Below, in pieces: positions 51,254-60,008 of a stretch of 64,000 nucleotides of DNA. Position numbers and translations under genes: made by a program. The DNA lies in the NCBI GenBank assembly GCA_947491945.1, contig CANLLN010000020.1, forward strand, positions 23,895-87,894, read 5' to 3'. Every line of letters starts with the position of its first letter. The first letter of the stretch is position 1. The notes beneath the pieces are model-generated. The model was not told the origin of the DNA, did not search any database, and saw nothing but the letters and a program-made list of their open reading frames with translations. This stretch comes from an uncultured Carboxylicivirga sp. GTDB taxonomy: Bacteria; Bacteroidota; Bacteroidia; Bacteroidales; Marinilabiliaceae.

Positions 51254-52282
51254 TTAAATATCCTTCCCCAGCTGCGATGAGCTGCGTTCTACTAATTCAG
51301 GCGTAAAAATCTTTGTTTCGTACTCATCGTTCTGGCTGGTATTCTCAATATGGCCAATTAACAGTTGCATGGCAGCCTGTCCTATATCATAGCCTTTCTG
51401 CTCCACGGTAGTGAGTGGTGGATAGGCGATATTGGCATTGGGACCATCGCCAAAGCCTGCTACAGCAATATCTTTGGGTATGTTATAGCCGTTGCGCTGT
51501 AATACCTGCATGGCGGCGATGGCAGTACTGTCATTCACAGCAAAGATGCCATCTATTTCGGGCGCCAGGCGCAGAATATCATCGGCATTGGCAAATACAG
51601 TTTCGCGCGTATCACATTTAATAATCAGGCGCTCATCGCAAGGAATGTTGTGCTCCTGTAAGGCGCTGCAAAATCCTTCTTTGCGGTTTTTGCCAATGAG
51701 CAGATGCTGCGGTGCGGCCAGGTGCATAATTTTTCTACAGCCTTTTTCAATAAGGTGATGAGTGGCAATGCGGGCACCCTCAAAATCATCGGCAATCACG
51801 CGGTCGGTGTCTATCTGTTCGCAGATGCGGTCGAAAAAAACCACGGGTACACCGTTTTCCTTCAGGTTTTGAAAATGGGTAAAAGCATGTGTATTCTTGC
51901 TCATCGATACCAGAATACCATCCACCCGATTGTCAACAAGTGCCTGCAAGTCAATAACCTCACGCTGGTAGTTTTCATTGGTCTGGCAAATGATGGCGTT
52001 GTACCCCCTCCCATAGGCCACGTCTTCAATGCCACTGATGACCGATGAGAAGAAATGATGAACGATCTCGGGTATTACAATGCCAATGGTGTTGGTTTTG
52101 CTGCTTCGTAAACTCAAGGCTAAAGCATTGGGTCGATAATTCACCTTTTCAGCAAATGTTTGCACTAACTGCTTAGTCCGTGCGCTGATATCAGGATGGT
52201 CCTTCAATGCGCGCGACACCGTGGATGGTGATATGCCAAGTATCCGTGCGATATCTTTAATGGTGATGGGCTGTGATTTCAT
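51254..52282 (-). CDS. LacI-family transcriptional regulator of the glucan locus
   Basis: A 342-residue LacI/GalR-type regulator. The N-terminal helix-turn-helix is TIKDIARILGISPSTVSRAL, with the hinge helix NYRPNALALSLRSSKT. A periplasmic-binding-protein-like sugar domain follows (IGIVIPEIVHHFFSSVISGI, VFFDRICEQIDTDRVIADDF, FGDGPNANIAYPPLTTVEQKG). It is divergent from susC with a ~490-bp shared upstream region holding CG-centred operator-like sites. By position it most likely responds to maltose or a maltodextrin and controls both arms of the locus. GC content is that of the PUL genes, not of the island. Confidence 0.9.
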   Translation of the reverse strand: MKSQPITIKDIARILGISPSTVSRALKDHPDISARTKQLVQTFAEKVNYRPNALALSLRSSKTNTIGIVIPEIVHHFFSSVISGIEDVAYGRGYNAIICQTNENYQREVIDLQALVDNRVDGILVSMSKNTHAFTHFQNLKENGVPVVFFDRICEQIDTDRVIADDFEGARIATHHLIEKGCRKIMHLAAPQHLLIGKNRKEGFCSALQEHNIPCDERLIIKCDTRETVFANADDILRLAPEIDGIFAVNDSTAIAAMQVLQRNGYNIPKDIAVAGFGDGPNANIAYPPLTTVEQKGYDIGQAAMQLLIGHIENTSQNDEYETKIFTPELVERSSSQLGKDI

Positions 52283-52411
52283 AATCGTTAAACAATGGTT
52301 GTTTTAGCTGATAAAGATTAAAAATAGTAAAATCTGCCTAAATAGCATTATATTTTATTTTTTGTGAAAAACAGGCGTTATGAAAAACATGTTTTACAGC
52401 ATGCAATATCT

Positions 52412-52468
52412 CCGCAAACGACACCGCAAACGACACCGCAAACGATTGCAGTAAAAATCCTGCAAACA
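52412..52468. promoter_or_regulatory. Clustered LacI-type operator half-sites upstream of susC
   Basis: Three direct copies of CCGCAAACGA(CA/TT) at an exact 12-bp period (52412, 52424, 52436) end in a full palindrome-like site GCAAACGATTGC (52438-52449); a further half-site TGCAAACA is at 52461-52468. The full site is identical to that upstream of the MFS gene. Confidence 0.7.
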
Positions 52469-52515
52469 AATGTACTTGAGTGTTAATAAGTGTTTATAAA
52501 TCTCCTTTAAATGAG

Positions 52516-52523
52516 TATGTTTG
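52516..52523 (+). promoter_or_regulatory. Putative -7 promoter box of the sus operon
   Basis: TATGTTTG fits TAnnTTTG and lies directly downstream of the operator cluster. Transcription from here would give a ~245-base leader before susC. The rest of 52524-52775 is AT-rich and shows no other feature. Confidence 0.5.
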
Positions 52524-52775
52524 TAGTGTTCATTAGGGATCGATAAAGCATCGTTTTTAAAGGTAATGACAGGTACAATTTCTCTTTTCCACAGAATGAA
52601 AATCCTTTAAAGCGGATAACAAATGTTTAATGACAAGAATAATGGATACTTTATAAAAGTGTCTGGTATTGCTTGGTATGATAAATTAAAATTGTTTATC
52701 AACACATGAAAGTTTATTAAATGAGCTTCATGTAGCGATTAAGAATGAATTTAATCACATGAAAATCTAGTTTTT

Positions 52776-55754
52776 ATGAAAAGACAGTCAAGTTTTTTTA
52801 AGTTGCTGTTTATGCTCGTTGCCTTATTTAGCTTTAATGCACTTTATGCGCAAGAGATGACAGTTTCAGGTACGGTGACCGATGCCGCCGATGGCATGCC
52901 ATTGCCCGGTGTAACAGTCGCGGTGAAAGGAACCACTACGGGGACTGTAACCATGCCTGATGGAAAATTTACGCTAACGCTTGAAAACGGGCAAACCCTG
53001 GTTTTCTCGTTTATCGGCTATAAATCACAGGAGCTTGTTGCTACCAGTTCAACAATCAATATTGCATTGGAGGAAGATGTGATAGGCATGGAAGAGGTGG
53101 TAGTGATAGGGTACGGCAGCGTTAAGAAAGAAGATGCTACAGGTTCCATATCGGCCATTAGTACCAAAGACTTTAATCCCGGCGCCATTGCCTCACCACA
53201 AGATTTGATGGTGGGTAAGGCGGCCGGTATTCAAATAACCAGTACAGGCGGAGCGCCGGGTGCCGGTTCAACCATTCGTATTCGCGGCGGATCCTCGCTA
53301 AATGCTTCTAATGATCCGTTGATTGTGATTGATGGTGTGCCCATCGATACCGAAGGAGTGGATGGTATGCAAAATCCGCTTAACGTGGTGAACCCTAATG
53401 ATATTGAGTCTTTCTCAGTGCTGAAGGATGCTTCGGCCACTGCCATTTATGGTTCTCGTGCCTCTAATGGTGTAATTATTATCACTACAAAAAAAGGCCA
53501 GAAAGGTAGTAGGATGAAGGTGAATTACTCGGGTAATTTTTCGGTAAGCGCTGCGGCTGACTTACTTGATGTAATGGATGGTAATCAGTATCGTCAGTTC
53601 ATTTTGGAAACTTATGGCGAGGGTTCTAAGGCCGTTAATCGTGTGAACCAATATCCTGAGCAAAATACCGACTGGCAGGATGAGATTTATCGAGTGGCCA
53701 TGGGTACTGACCATAATGTAAGTCTTTCGGGAGCCTATAAGAATTTGCCCTATCGCCTGTCGGTGGGTTATACCGATCAGCAAGGTATTATTGAAACATC
53801 AAGCATGAATCGTACAACGGTTGGTTTGAATTTGAATCCTACGCTGTTCGATAATCACCTGAAAGTGGGGGTTAACGCAAAGTATATGTTTGTGAATAAC
53901 ACTTTCTCAAATGACGATGCCATTGGTACGGCTGTAAGTTTTGATCCAACCAAGCCCGTGTACGATCAAAATTCGCCCTACGGTGGTTACTACACTTGGG
54001 TGGATGATAGCGAGCCTAAGCCCAAGCCCATTCCTATTGCTACCATGAACCCCGTAGCACAATTAAACTTGCGTGATAACCAGAGTGATGTGCATCGTTA
54101 CATCATAAATGCCAAGTTTGATTACTCCTTACATTTTTTTCCGGCTATTACAGCTACTTTAAACCTGGGTTACGACGGGTCTAAATCAGAGGGGCGAACC
54201 ATTACGCAGCCAACGGCCGCTTGGTCGTCACCCAACGATCCTAACCGTGCCGGGGAGTACTCGCCCTATAACCAGGATAAGGAAAATAAAACATTGGATT
54301 TCTACTTGAACTACAACGGTGATTTTGGTGATCATAACTTAAAGGTGATGGCTGGGTATGCTTACCAGGACTTTTATCGCGAAGGCGATAACGTTACTTA
54401 CAACTTTGATAGGACCAATGAAGTAACTCCTTTCAAACCCTACAAGGCACAGAATAACTTGCAGTCTTTCTTTGGTAGAGCCGAGTATAACTATGATGGC
54501 CGTTACTTGCTTAATTTCACGATGCGTGCCGATGGAACCTCGCGCTTCTCAGAAGATAATCGCTGGGGTATCTTTCCGGCTGTGGGTTTGGCATGGCGTC
54601 TTATCAACGAGGATTTTCTGAAGGACTCCAGGGTAGTGTCTGATCTTAAGTTGCGTCTGGGCTGGGGTATTACCGGTCAGCAGGGTGTAACTGCCGACCT
54701 GCCTTATCAGGGACCTTATGTTAGTTCCAATAATACAGCCATGTATCCATGGGATGGCGGTTATGTGAATACACTGCGCCCCGATGGTTATGATGAAAAC
54801 ATTAAGTGGGAAGAAACAACCACCTATAATGTGGGTGTTGATTATGCCTTCTTAAAAAATAAGTTCTCCGGTTCGGCGGAATTCTATTACCGCGAAACCA
54901 AAGACCTGTTGAATATGGTGCCCATTGCTGCCGGTGCCAACCTCATTAACGAGTTGGTAACCAATGTAGGAAGTCTGGAGAACATCGGTGTTGAGGTGGG
55001 GTTAACCTATCGCCCTATTGTAAAGAGCGATTTCTATTGGGAGGTTGGCGCCAACTTCACCTACAACCAGAATGAGATTACTAAACTAACTACAAGCGAT
55101 GATCCAACTTTCCTGGGTAATCAGGTGGGTGGTATTGCCGGTGGTACCGGTTCTAACATTCAGATTAACTCGGTGGGCTATCCGGCCAATTCATTCTTTG
55201 TGTATCAACAGGTGTACGATGAGGCAGGTAATCCACTGGAAGGCGTTTACGTGGATCAGAATGAAGACGGTTTGATTAACGATTTTGATAAAATAAGAGT
55301 AGGACAGGCTGCTCCAACTACCCTGGTGGGTATCAATACACGCCTTGAATACAAAGACTGGGATTTCTCTTTGTCGGGACGCATGCAGTTTGGTGCTTCG
55401 GTTTATAACAACAATGCTTCAACCATGGGCGTGAAGCAGGATACTTACAACAGTGGTGGTAATTACCTGAGTAACCGTTTGCCAATGGCTGCGCAAGGCT
55501 TTAATAATTATCAGTACTGGTCGTCGCATTACATCGAGGATGCCTCTTTCTTCCGGATGGATAACATCTCGCTTGGTTATAGTTTTAATAATATCAGTAA
55601 AAACAACATGCGCCTGAGGGTGTCGGTTACCGGGCAGAATTTGTTTGTTATTTCGGACTACAACGGAGTTGATCCTGAAGTGTCAAGCGGAATTGATAAT
55701 AATTTCTATCCGCGAGCCAGAACATTTATGTTAGGTGTTAATCTTGGTTTTTAA
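52776..55754 (+). CDS. susC: SusC-family TonB-dependent outer-membrane transporter
   Basis: A 992-residue TonB-linked porin that imports maltodextrins together with SusD. In order: signal peptide (FKLLFMLVALFSFNALYA), carboxypeptidase-D-regulatory-like domain (about 28-105: SGTVTDAADGMPLPGVTVAVKG), TonB-box-like MEEVVVIGYGSVKKEDATG, plug (SIRIRGGSSLNASNDPLIVIDGVPIDT; IYGSRASNGVIIITTKKG) and a 22-strand barrel ending in aromatic RTFMLGVNLGF. Length and domains are complete. It is the first gene of the operon and the substrate is inferred from the alpha-glucan context. Confidence 0.95.
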   Translation: MKRQSSFFKLLFMLVALFSFNALYAQEMTVSGTVTDAADGMPLPGVTVAVKGTTTGTVTMPDGKFTLTLENGQTLVFSFIGYKSQELVATSSTINIALEEDVIGMEEVVVIGYGSVKKEDATGSISAISTKDFNPGAIASPQDLMVGKAAGIQITSTGGAPGAGSTIRIRGGSSLNASNDPLIVIDGVPIDTEGVDGMQNPLNVVNPNDIESFSVLKDASATAIYGSRASNGVIIITTKKGQKGSRMKVNYSGNFSVSAAADLLDVMDGNQYRQFILETYGEGSKAVNRVNQYPEQNTDWQDEIYRVAMGTDHNVSLSGAYKNLPYRLSVGYTDQQGIIETSSMNRTTVGLNLNPTLFDNHLKVGVNAKYMFVNNTFSNDDAIGTAVSFDPTKPVYDQNSPYGGYYTWVDDSEPKPKPIPIATMNPVAQLNLRDNQSDVHRYIINAKFDYSLHFFPAITATLNLGYDGSKSEGRTITQPTAAWSSPNDPNRAGEYSPYNQDKENKTLDFYLNYNGDFGDHNLKVMAGYAYQDFYREGDNVTYNFDRTNEVTPFKPYKAQNNLQSFFGRAEYNYDGRYLLNFTMRADGTSRFSEDNRWGIFPAVGLAWRLINEDFLKDSRVVSDLKLRLGWGITGQQGVTADLPYQGPYVSSNNTAMYPWDGGYVNTLRPDGYDENIKWEETTTYNVGVDYAFLKNKFSGSAEFYYRETKDLLNMVPIAAGANLINELVTNVGSLENIGVEVGLTYRPIVKSDFYWEVGANFTYNQNEITKLTTSDDPTFLGNQVGGIAGGTGSNIQINSVGYPANSFFVYQQVYDEAGNPLEGVYVDQNEDGLINDFDKIRVGQAAPTTLVGINTRLEYKDWDFSLSGRMQFGASVYNNNASTMGVKQDTYNSGGNYLSNRLPMAAQGFNNYQYWSSHYIEDASFFRMDNISLGYSFNNISKNNMRLRVSVTGQNLFVISDYNGVDPEVSSGIDNNFYPRARTFMLGVNLGF

Positions 55755-55791
55755 TGAGTAAACCGGTTTTTGAAAAACAATTAATAGACAG

Positions 55792-57408
55792 ATGAAGATG
55801 AGATTATTAAAATATATAAGCAAAAACGTGGCAATCGCCGTGGTGAGTACGCTGATGCTCAGCTCATGTCTGAACGAGCTGGATCAGTTGCCCATTGATC
55901 CCACCAAAACCACAGGCGACCAAGTGTATCAGACCGAGGAAGGTTATGAACGTGTGGTGGCAAAAGTATATGCTGCTTTGGCTCTTACGGGGCAGGAAGG
56001 ACCGGCCGGTAACGGCGATGTTGGTGGTATTGACGAAGGATCGTCATCCTTTATTCGTAACTTGTGGAATGCGCAGGTATTAACTACTGATGAGGCAATA
56101 TGTGCCTGGGGCGATTTTGGTATTTCACAATTAAACCAACTGCAATATTCAGCGGCCAACCCCTTTATTGAAGGTTTGTACTATCGTATTTATCATCAGG
56201 TGTCAATGGCCAATGAGTTTCTACGTCAGTCAACCGACGATAAGTTGGCGGCCCGTGGTCAGGAGGATATTAAAGAGAACATTCATGCCATGCGTGCCGA
56301 GGTCCGTTTCCTCAGGGCTTATGCCTATGCGGTAGCCATCGATGTATTTGGCAGCGTTCCTTTCGTTACTGAAGCAGATGGTATTGGAACTTACTTACCC
56401 GAGCAAATTTCGCGTAAGGATTTGTTTGACTGGGTAATCGACGAGCTGGATGCCATCGAAAGTGATATTACACCCATTGCAACAGCTGATTATGGCCGTG
56501 TTGACGCCGGTGCCGTAGCCTTTTTAAAAGCTCGTTTGTATTTGAATGCCCAGGTTTATACGGGTACGCCTCAATGGGATGCGGTGATTACAGAGACTAA
56601 GAAGCTAATTGATGCCTATGATATTTATGAAGATAATTATCAGCACCTCTTCTATGCCGATAATAACAATTCTTCTATCGCTTCGGGTTTTATTTTTGCT
56701 GTCCCTTACGATGGTGATAAAATGCAGACTTATGGTGGTACTTCTTTCCTATGCTTCAGTTCAACCGGTGGTGGTATCTCACCTGATGCCATTGGCCTCA
56801 GTGGCGGATGGGGAGGTAACCGGGCACGTCCGCAGTTAATCGATTTGTTTCAGGCGGGAGATAGGCGCGGCTATGTGGATGGTTTAGATGGTACCTTTTT
56901 TGATTCGGGTGCTAAGGAAATTGAAAACCCTGCTTTGTATTCTGATGGTTTTGGTGTAATGAAATACCGTAACATCAATAGTGATGGATCAGCACCGTCT
57001 AACAAGGACTTTGTTACCACTGACTTTCCGCTGTTTCGACTTGCTGATGCTTACCTAATGTATGCTGAAGCAGTGGTAAAAGAAGGACAGGGCGGTGATA
57101 AAGCAACGGCGGTGAGCCTGATTAATAAGTTGCGAATGCGTGCCTTTGGCAATGCTTCGGGCAATATCACGCAAAGTAACCTTACTGCCGATTTTATTCT
57201 CGATGAGCGTGGCCGCGAATTGTATTGGGAGTGTACCCGTCGTTCCGATCTGATACGTTATAATAAATACACTTCCAACGCATATTTGTGGGCCTGGAAG
57301 GGCGGTGTGCCATCAGGTGCAGCGGTAAGTGCTACCAAACGCTTATTTGCTATTCCGGCCAAAGATATTGGTGCTAACTCTAATTTAGTTCAAAACCCTG
57401 GTTATTAA
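55792..57408 (+). CDS. susD: SusD-family starch-binding lipoprotein
   Basis: A 538-residue SusD/RagB lipoprotein that lids the SusC porin. The lipobox is LMLSSC (Cys26), followed by LNELDQLP, an acidic-containing start that fits surface export. TPR-like helices and the motifs AEVRFLRAYAYAVAIDVFGSVPFV and LADAYLMYAEAVVKEG are typical, and the C-terminus (RGRELYWECTRRSDLIRYNKY) is the classic SusD block. It follows susC by 37 bases. Confidence 0.95.
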   Translation: MKMRLLKYISKNVAIAVVSTLMLSSCLNELDQLPIDPTKTTGDQVYQTEEGYERVVAKVYAALALTGQEGPAGNGDVGGIDEGSSSFIRNLWNAQVLTTDEAICAWGDFGISQLNQLQYSAANPFIEGLYYRIYHQVSMANEFLRQSTDDKLAARGQEDIKENIHAMRAEVRFLRAYAYAVAIDVFGSVPFVTEADGIGTYLPEQISRKDLFDWVIDELDAIESDITPIATADYGRVDAGAVAFLKARLYLNAQVYTGTPQWDAVITETKKLIDAYDIYEDNYQHLFYADNNNSSIASGFIFAVPYDGDKMQTYGGTSFLCFSSTGGGISPDAIGLSGGWGGNRARPQLIDLFQAGDRRGYVDGLDGTFFDSGAKEIENPALYSDGFGVMKYRNINSDGSAPSNKDFVTTDFPLFRLADAYLMYAEAVVKEGQGGDKATAVSLINKLRMRAFGNASGNITQSNLTADFILDERGRELYWECTRRSDLIRYNKYTSNAYLWAWKGGVPSGAAVSATKRLFAIPAKDIGANSNLVQNPGY

Positions 57409-57418
57409 TATTGTAGTT

Positions 57419-58231
57419 ATGAGATATTTGAAATTCATATACCTGTTCATGTTTTCTATGGTGTTGCTCAATAGCTGCACCGAGGATGTTGAAACACCGG
57501 TTTTAGCGCCCCTTGAAGCGCCTGTTTTGGTATCACCCGATGGTGCCTTGGAGTATGTTTTAACCGAAGAGAATGCTGAGAATCCTTTCGAAACATTTAT
57601 ATACAGTGGCGCTAAGTTTAATATGCCCATTGTTTCAAATTATACCATTGAGGTTGCTGATCTTGACGATACTGAGTTTGTGAATAAAGTAGATATGCAG
57701 GAGTCAACAACCCTATTGTTTCAAAGTATCGATGTGAAATCTTTTAACCTGTTGTTTGGCCTTACCGGCCTTGATAAAGCACCGGGCGAAAGAGCTACTG
57801 TAAACGTTCGCGTAAGAGCTGATAACAATAACGAGGATGTGGCCGTGATGTACAGTAATGTAATACAGTTAAATGTAACTCCTTACGATGCTGTTGTGCC
57901 TCCGATTTATGTGGTAGGCGATGCCACGGCTGCCGGATGGTCGCCTGCTGATGCTTTACCGTTGGAGTCAGTATCGGCCGATGAGTATAAGGGAACCATC
58001 ACCCTTGCTGCCGAGCCTTCTTCTTTCCGTTTTTTAGGACAGAACACCGACTGGGGGCCTGTACAATGGTTTTATGATAATATGACTCTTGTGGAGTCAG
58101 TACCTGCCGACTTGGTAGGCCCTGCACCGGTTAACGAGTATGGCGAAATTAATTTCATCGCCAAAGAGGCCGGAGATTACGAGATTTTATTTAATAAAAA
58201 GAATGGTACTATCAAGTTAACAAAGCAGTAG
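57419..58231 (+). CDS. susE: SusE-family outer-membrane lipoprotein
   Basis: A 270-residue lipoprotein (Cys20 in LLNSC, followed by TEDVE, a surface-export-type acidic start). The first half is an Ig-like SusE domain (EAPVLVSPDGALEYVLTEENAENPFETFIYSG), and the second half is one starch-binding-like module (PIYVVGDATAAGWSPADALPL...SSFRFLGQNTDWGPVQWF). Bacteroides SusE/SusF have two or three such modules; this one has a single one. Non-catalytic glucan capture on the cell surface is the expected role. Confidence 0.85.
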   Translation: MRYLKFIYLFMFSMVLLNSCTEDVETPVLAPLEAPVLVSPDGALEYVLTEENAENPFETFIYSGAKFNMPIVSNYTIEVADLDDTEFVNKVDMQESTTLLFQSIDVKSFNLLFGLTGLDKAPGERATVNVRVRADNNNEDVAVMYSNVIQLNVTPYDAVVPPIYVVGDATAAGWSPADALPLESVSADEYKGTITLAAEPSSFRFLGQNTDWGPVQWFYDNMTLVESVPADLVGPAPVNEYGEINFIAKEAGDYEILFNKKNGTIKLTKQ

Positions 58232-58291
58232 AAGATAATCAGTCGATTGATAATGCTAATCTGTTTTACTTGATAATTAAAGCATATTTTT

Positions 58292-59941
58292 ATGAAGAAG
58301 TTAAATATTATATATACGTTAATGGCTCTGATGGTGGCGTTTACCGCATGTAATGATGAAGACGGTATTACGCGCATACCCATGGAGCCGGGGCCTGCCT
58401 CAATATTAAGTCCCAATGGTTCTACCACCTATAGTTTGATTGAGGAGAATGATGAGGGTGCCTTTGAAACATTTATTTGGGAAGCAGCCTATTTTGGCAC
58501 CTCTGAGGATATTAGCTATGATGTGCAGGTGGATCTGGCTTCAGGTGACTTTACCTCGCCTGCAGGCCTTGGCACTACCGATAAAACCTACATGACCATA
58601 ACAACCGCTGCCATGAATCAGGTCATTCGCGATTTGGGAGTGATGGCTGAAGAAGAAGTGGGTTTACAGGTGCGTGTTGTGGCTACAGCCGGAAGCGATG
58701 AGAAAATTTCCATTCCTGTATCTATGTTGGTGAAAAGGTATATCTACGAGGATGAGAAGCCGGTGTGGAAGGTACAGGGTTCTGCCCTGACCGAAGCTGT
58801 CGCACTGAAGTATGATAGTGATGCCAAACTTTGGAAGAGCGATGGAGCTATTACCATGATGGAGGGTGCCTTCAATTTTCTGAATGATAATGTATATCAG
58901 CAGGAGCTGGGGAGCACAAGCGACCTGGTGTATGCACCGCAGATGGAAGGTAATCTTACCGATGAGGAAGGTAAACACATACCCGTGAAAGCCTACGATT
59001 ACTTCGTAAGCCTGGATGCAGAAAACATGACTTTTACCGTGGAAGAGGATAATTTCTATTCTTTGGTGGGTTCTGCCGTTGTGAATGAAGCAACTCGCTT
59101 TAGCCAGGAAGGATCAGATATGACTATGAAAACCCGACTGTCAGCCGGTACCTTCCAGGTGAAGTACAACGCATCAACACCTGTGGTTTATGGTGCCACA
59201 AGCAACAGCGACTATACACTTATTGAAGGTGGTGTAGCCATTGAAATCGCCAGCGATGGTGATTACAGCCTCACGATTGATGAAAACATGGTGCTGACCG
59301 TGGAAGAGTCGGCCTATCCGGCTGAGCTATACATGACCGGTGGTGCCCTCAACGGTGCAGGCGATGCCAGTGGCTGGAACTGGGACACTAACTATGCACA
59401 GTTTGTACCTGTACATTCTCACCCAGAGCTTTTCTGGGCCATTGTATGGCTTGACCCAAGTGGTAATTCAGGCTTTAAAATTGCACCACAACGTGCCTGG
59501 GGTGGCGACTTTGGTATCGACGGCGACCCAGTGGATGGCGTATGGGCCAAAGGTGGCGGTAATATCCAGGTGCCGGAGGCTAACTACTACATTGTGGTGG
59601 TGGATCTGTTGAACGAGACCGTGGAAGCCAATCCTGCCAATGTGTATGGTATGGGTACTGTATTTGGTGGATGGGATGCTTCCAACCCGGCTAATTTGTT
59701 TACCATCGACAAGGAAAACAAAGTGATCAAGTATGATGGCGAAGTAGCCGAAGGTGAATTGCGTATGCACGTAGGCGCCAAAACCCTGGCTTGCGACTGG
59801 TGGCAGGCCGAGTTTATCATTCTCAACGATATGATTGAGTACCGGGGTACCGGTGGAGATCAAGAGAGAGTGCCAATGAGTGCAGGGAATGCGGTAATTA
59901 CCCTTGATTTTATGAATGGCACAGGCTCCATCACGCAGTAA
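58292..59941 (+). CDS. susF: SusF-like outer-membrane starch-binding lipoprotein
   Basis: A 549-residue lipoprotein (MVAFTAC, Cys20 followed by NDEDG, acidic surface signal). It starts with the same Ig-like SusE domain as its neighbour (GPASILSPNGSTTYSLIEENDEGAFETFIWEA). Three successive starch-binding-like modules follow (about 150-260, 260-345 and 350-545), the last with aromatic-rich GDASGWNWDTNYAQFVPV and MGTVFGGWDASNPANLF. A terminator-like hairpin follows its stop. Confidence 0.85.
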   Translation: MKKLNIIYTLMALMVAFTACNDEDGITRIPMEPGPASILSPNGSTTYSLIEENDEGAFETFIWEAAYFGTSEDISYDVQVDLASGDFTSPAGLGTTDKTYMTITTAAMNQVIRDLGVMAEEEVGLQVRVVATAGSDEKISIPVSMLVKRYIYEDEKPVWKVQGSALTEAVALKYDSDAKLWKSDGAITMMEGAFNFLNDNVYQQELGSTSDLVYAPQMEGNLTDEEGKHIPVKAYDYFVSLDAENMTFTVEEDNFYSLVGSAVVNEATRFSQEGSDMTMKTRLSAGTFQVKYNASTPVVYGATSNSDYTLIEGGVAIEIASDGDYSLTIDENMVLTVEESAYPAELYMTGGALNGAGDASGWNWDTNYAQFVPVHSHPELFWAIVWLDPSGNSGFKIAPQRAWGGDFGIDGDPVDGVWAKGGGNIQVPEANYYIVVVDLLNETVEANPANVYGMGTVFGGWDASNPANLFTIDKENKVIKYDGEVAEGELRMHVGAKTLACDWWQAEFIILNDMIEYRGTGGDQERVPMSAGNAVITLDFMNGTGSITQ

Positions 59942-59964
59942 TCTATTTATCCAATTAATACTTT

Positions 59965-59993
59965 AAAAGCCGCCCTTTGTGGCGGCTTTTTTT
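59965..59993 (+). terminator. Intra-operon terminator between susF and the amylase gene
   Basis: A perfect 10-bp stem (AAAAGCCGCC with GGCGGCTTTT), 6-base loop and T-run, 24 bases after the susF stop and 16 before the amylase ATG. It should lower amylase expression relative to susCDEF unless read through. Confidence 0.85.
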
Positions 59994-60008
59994 AACCATT
60001 ACGATGCC

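Noticed and set aside
52412..52449. Tandem repeats as a possible CRISPR array
   Set aside because: The repeats are 12 bp with no spacers and match LacI-type half-sites; there are no cas genes.
59979..60008. Upstream GTG start for the amylase
   Set aside because: It lies within the terminator hairpin, and the signal peptide follows the ATG at 60009.
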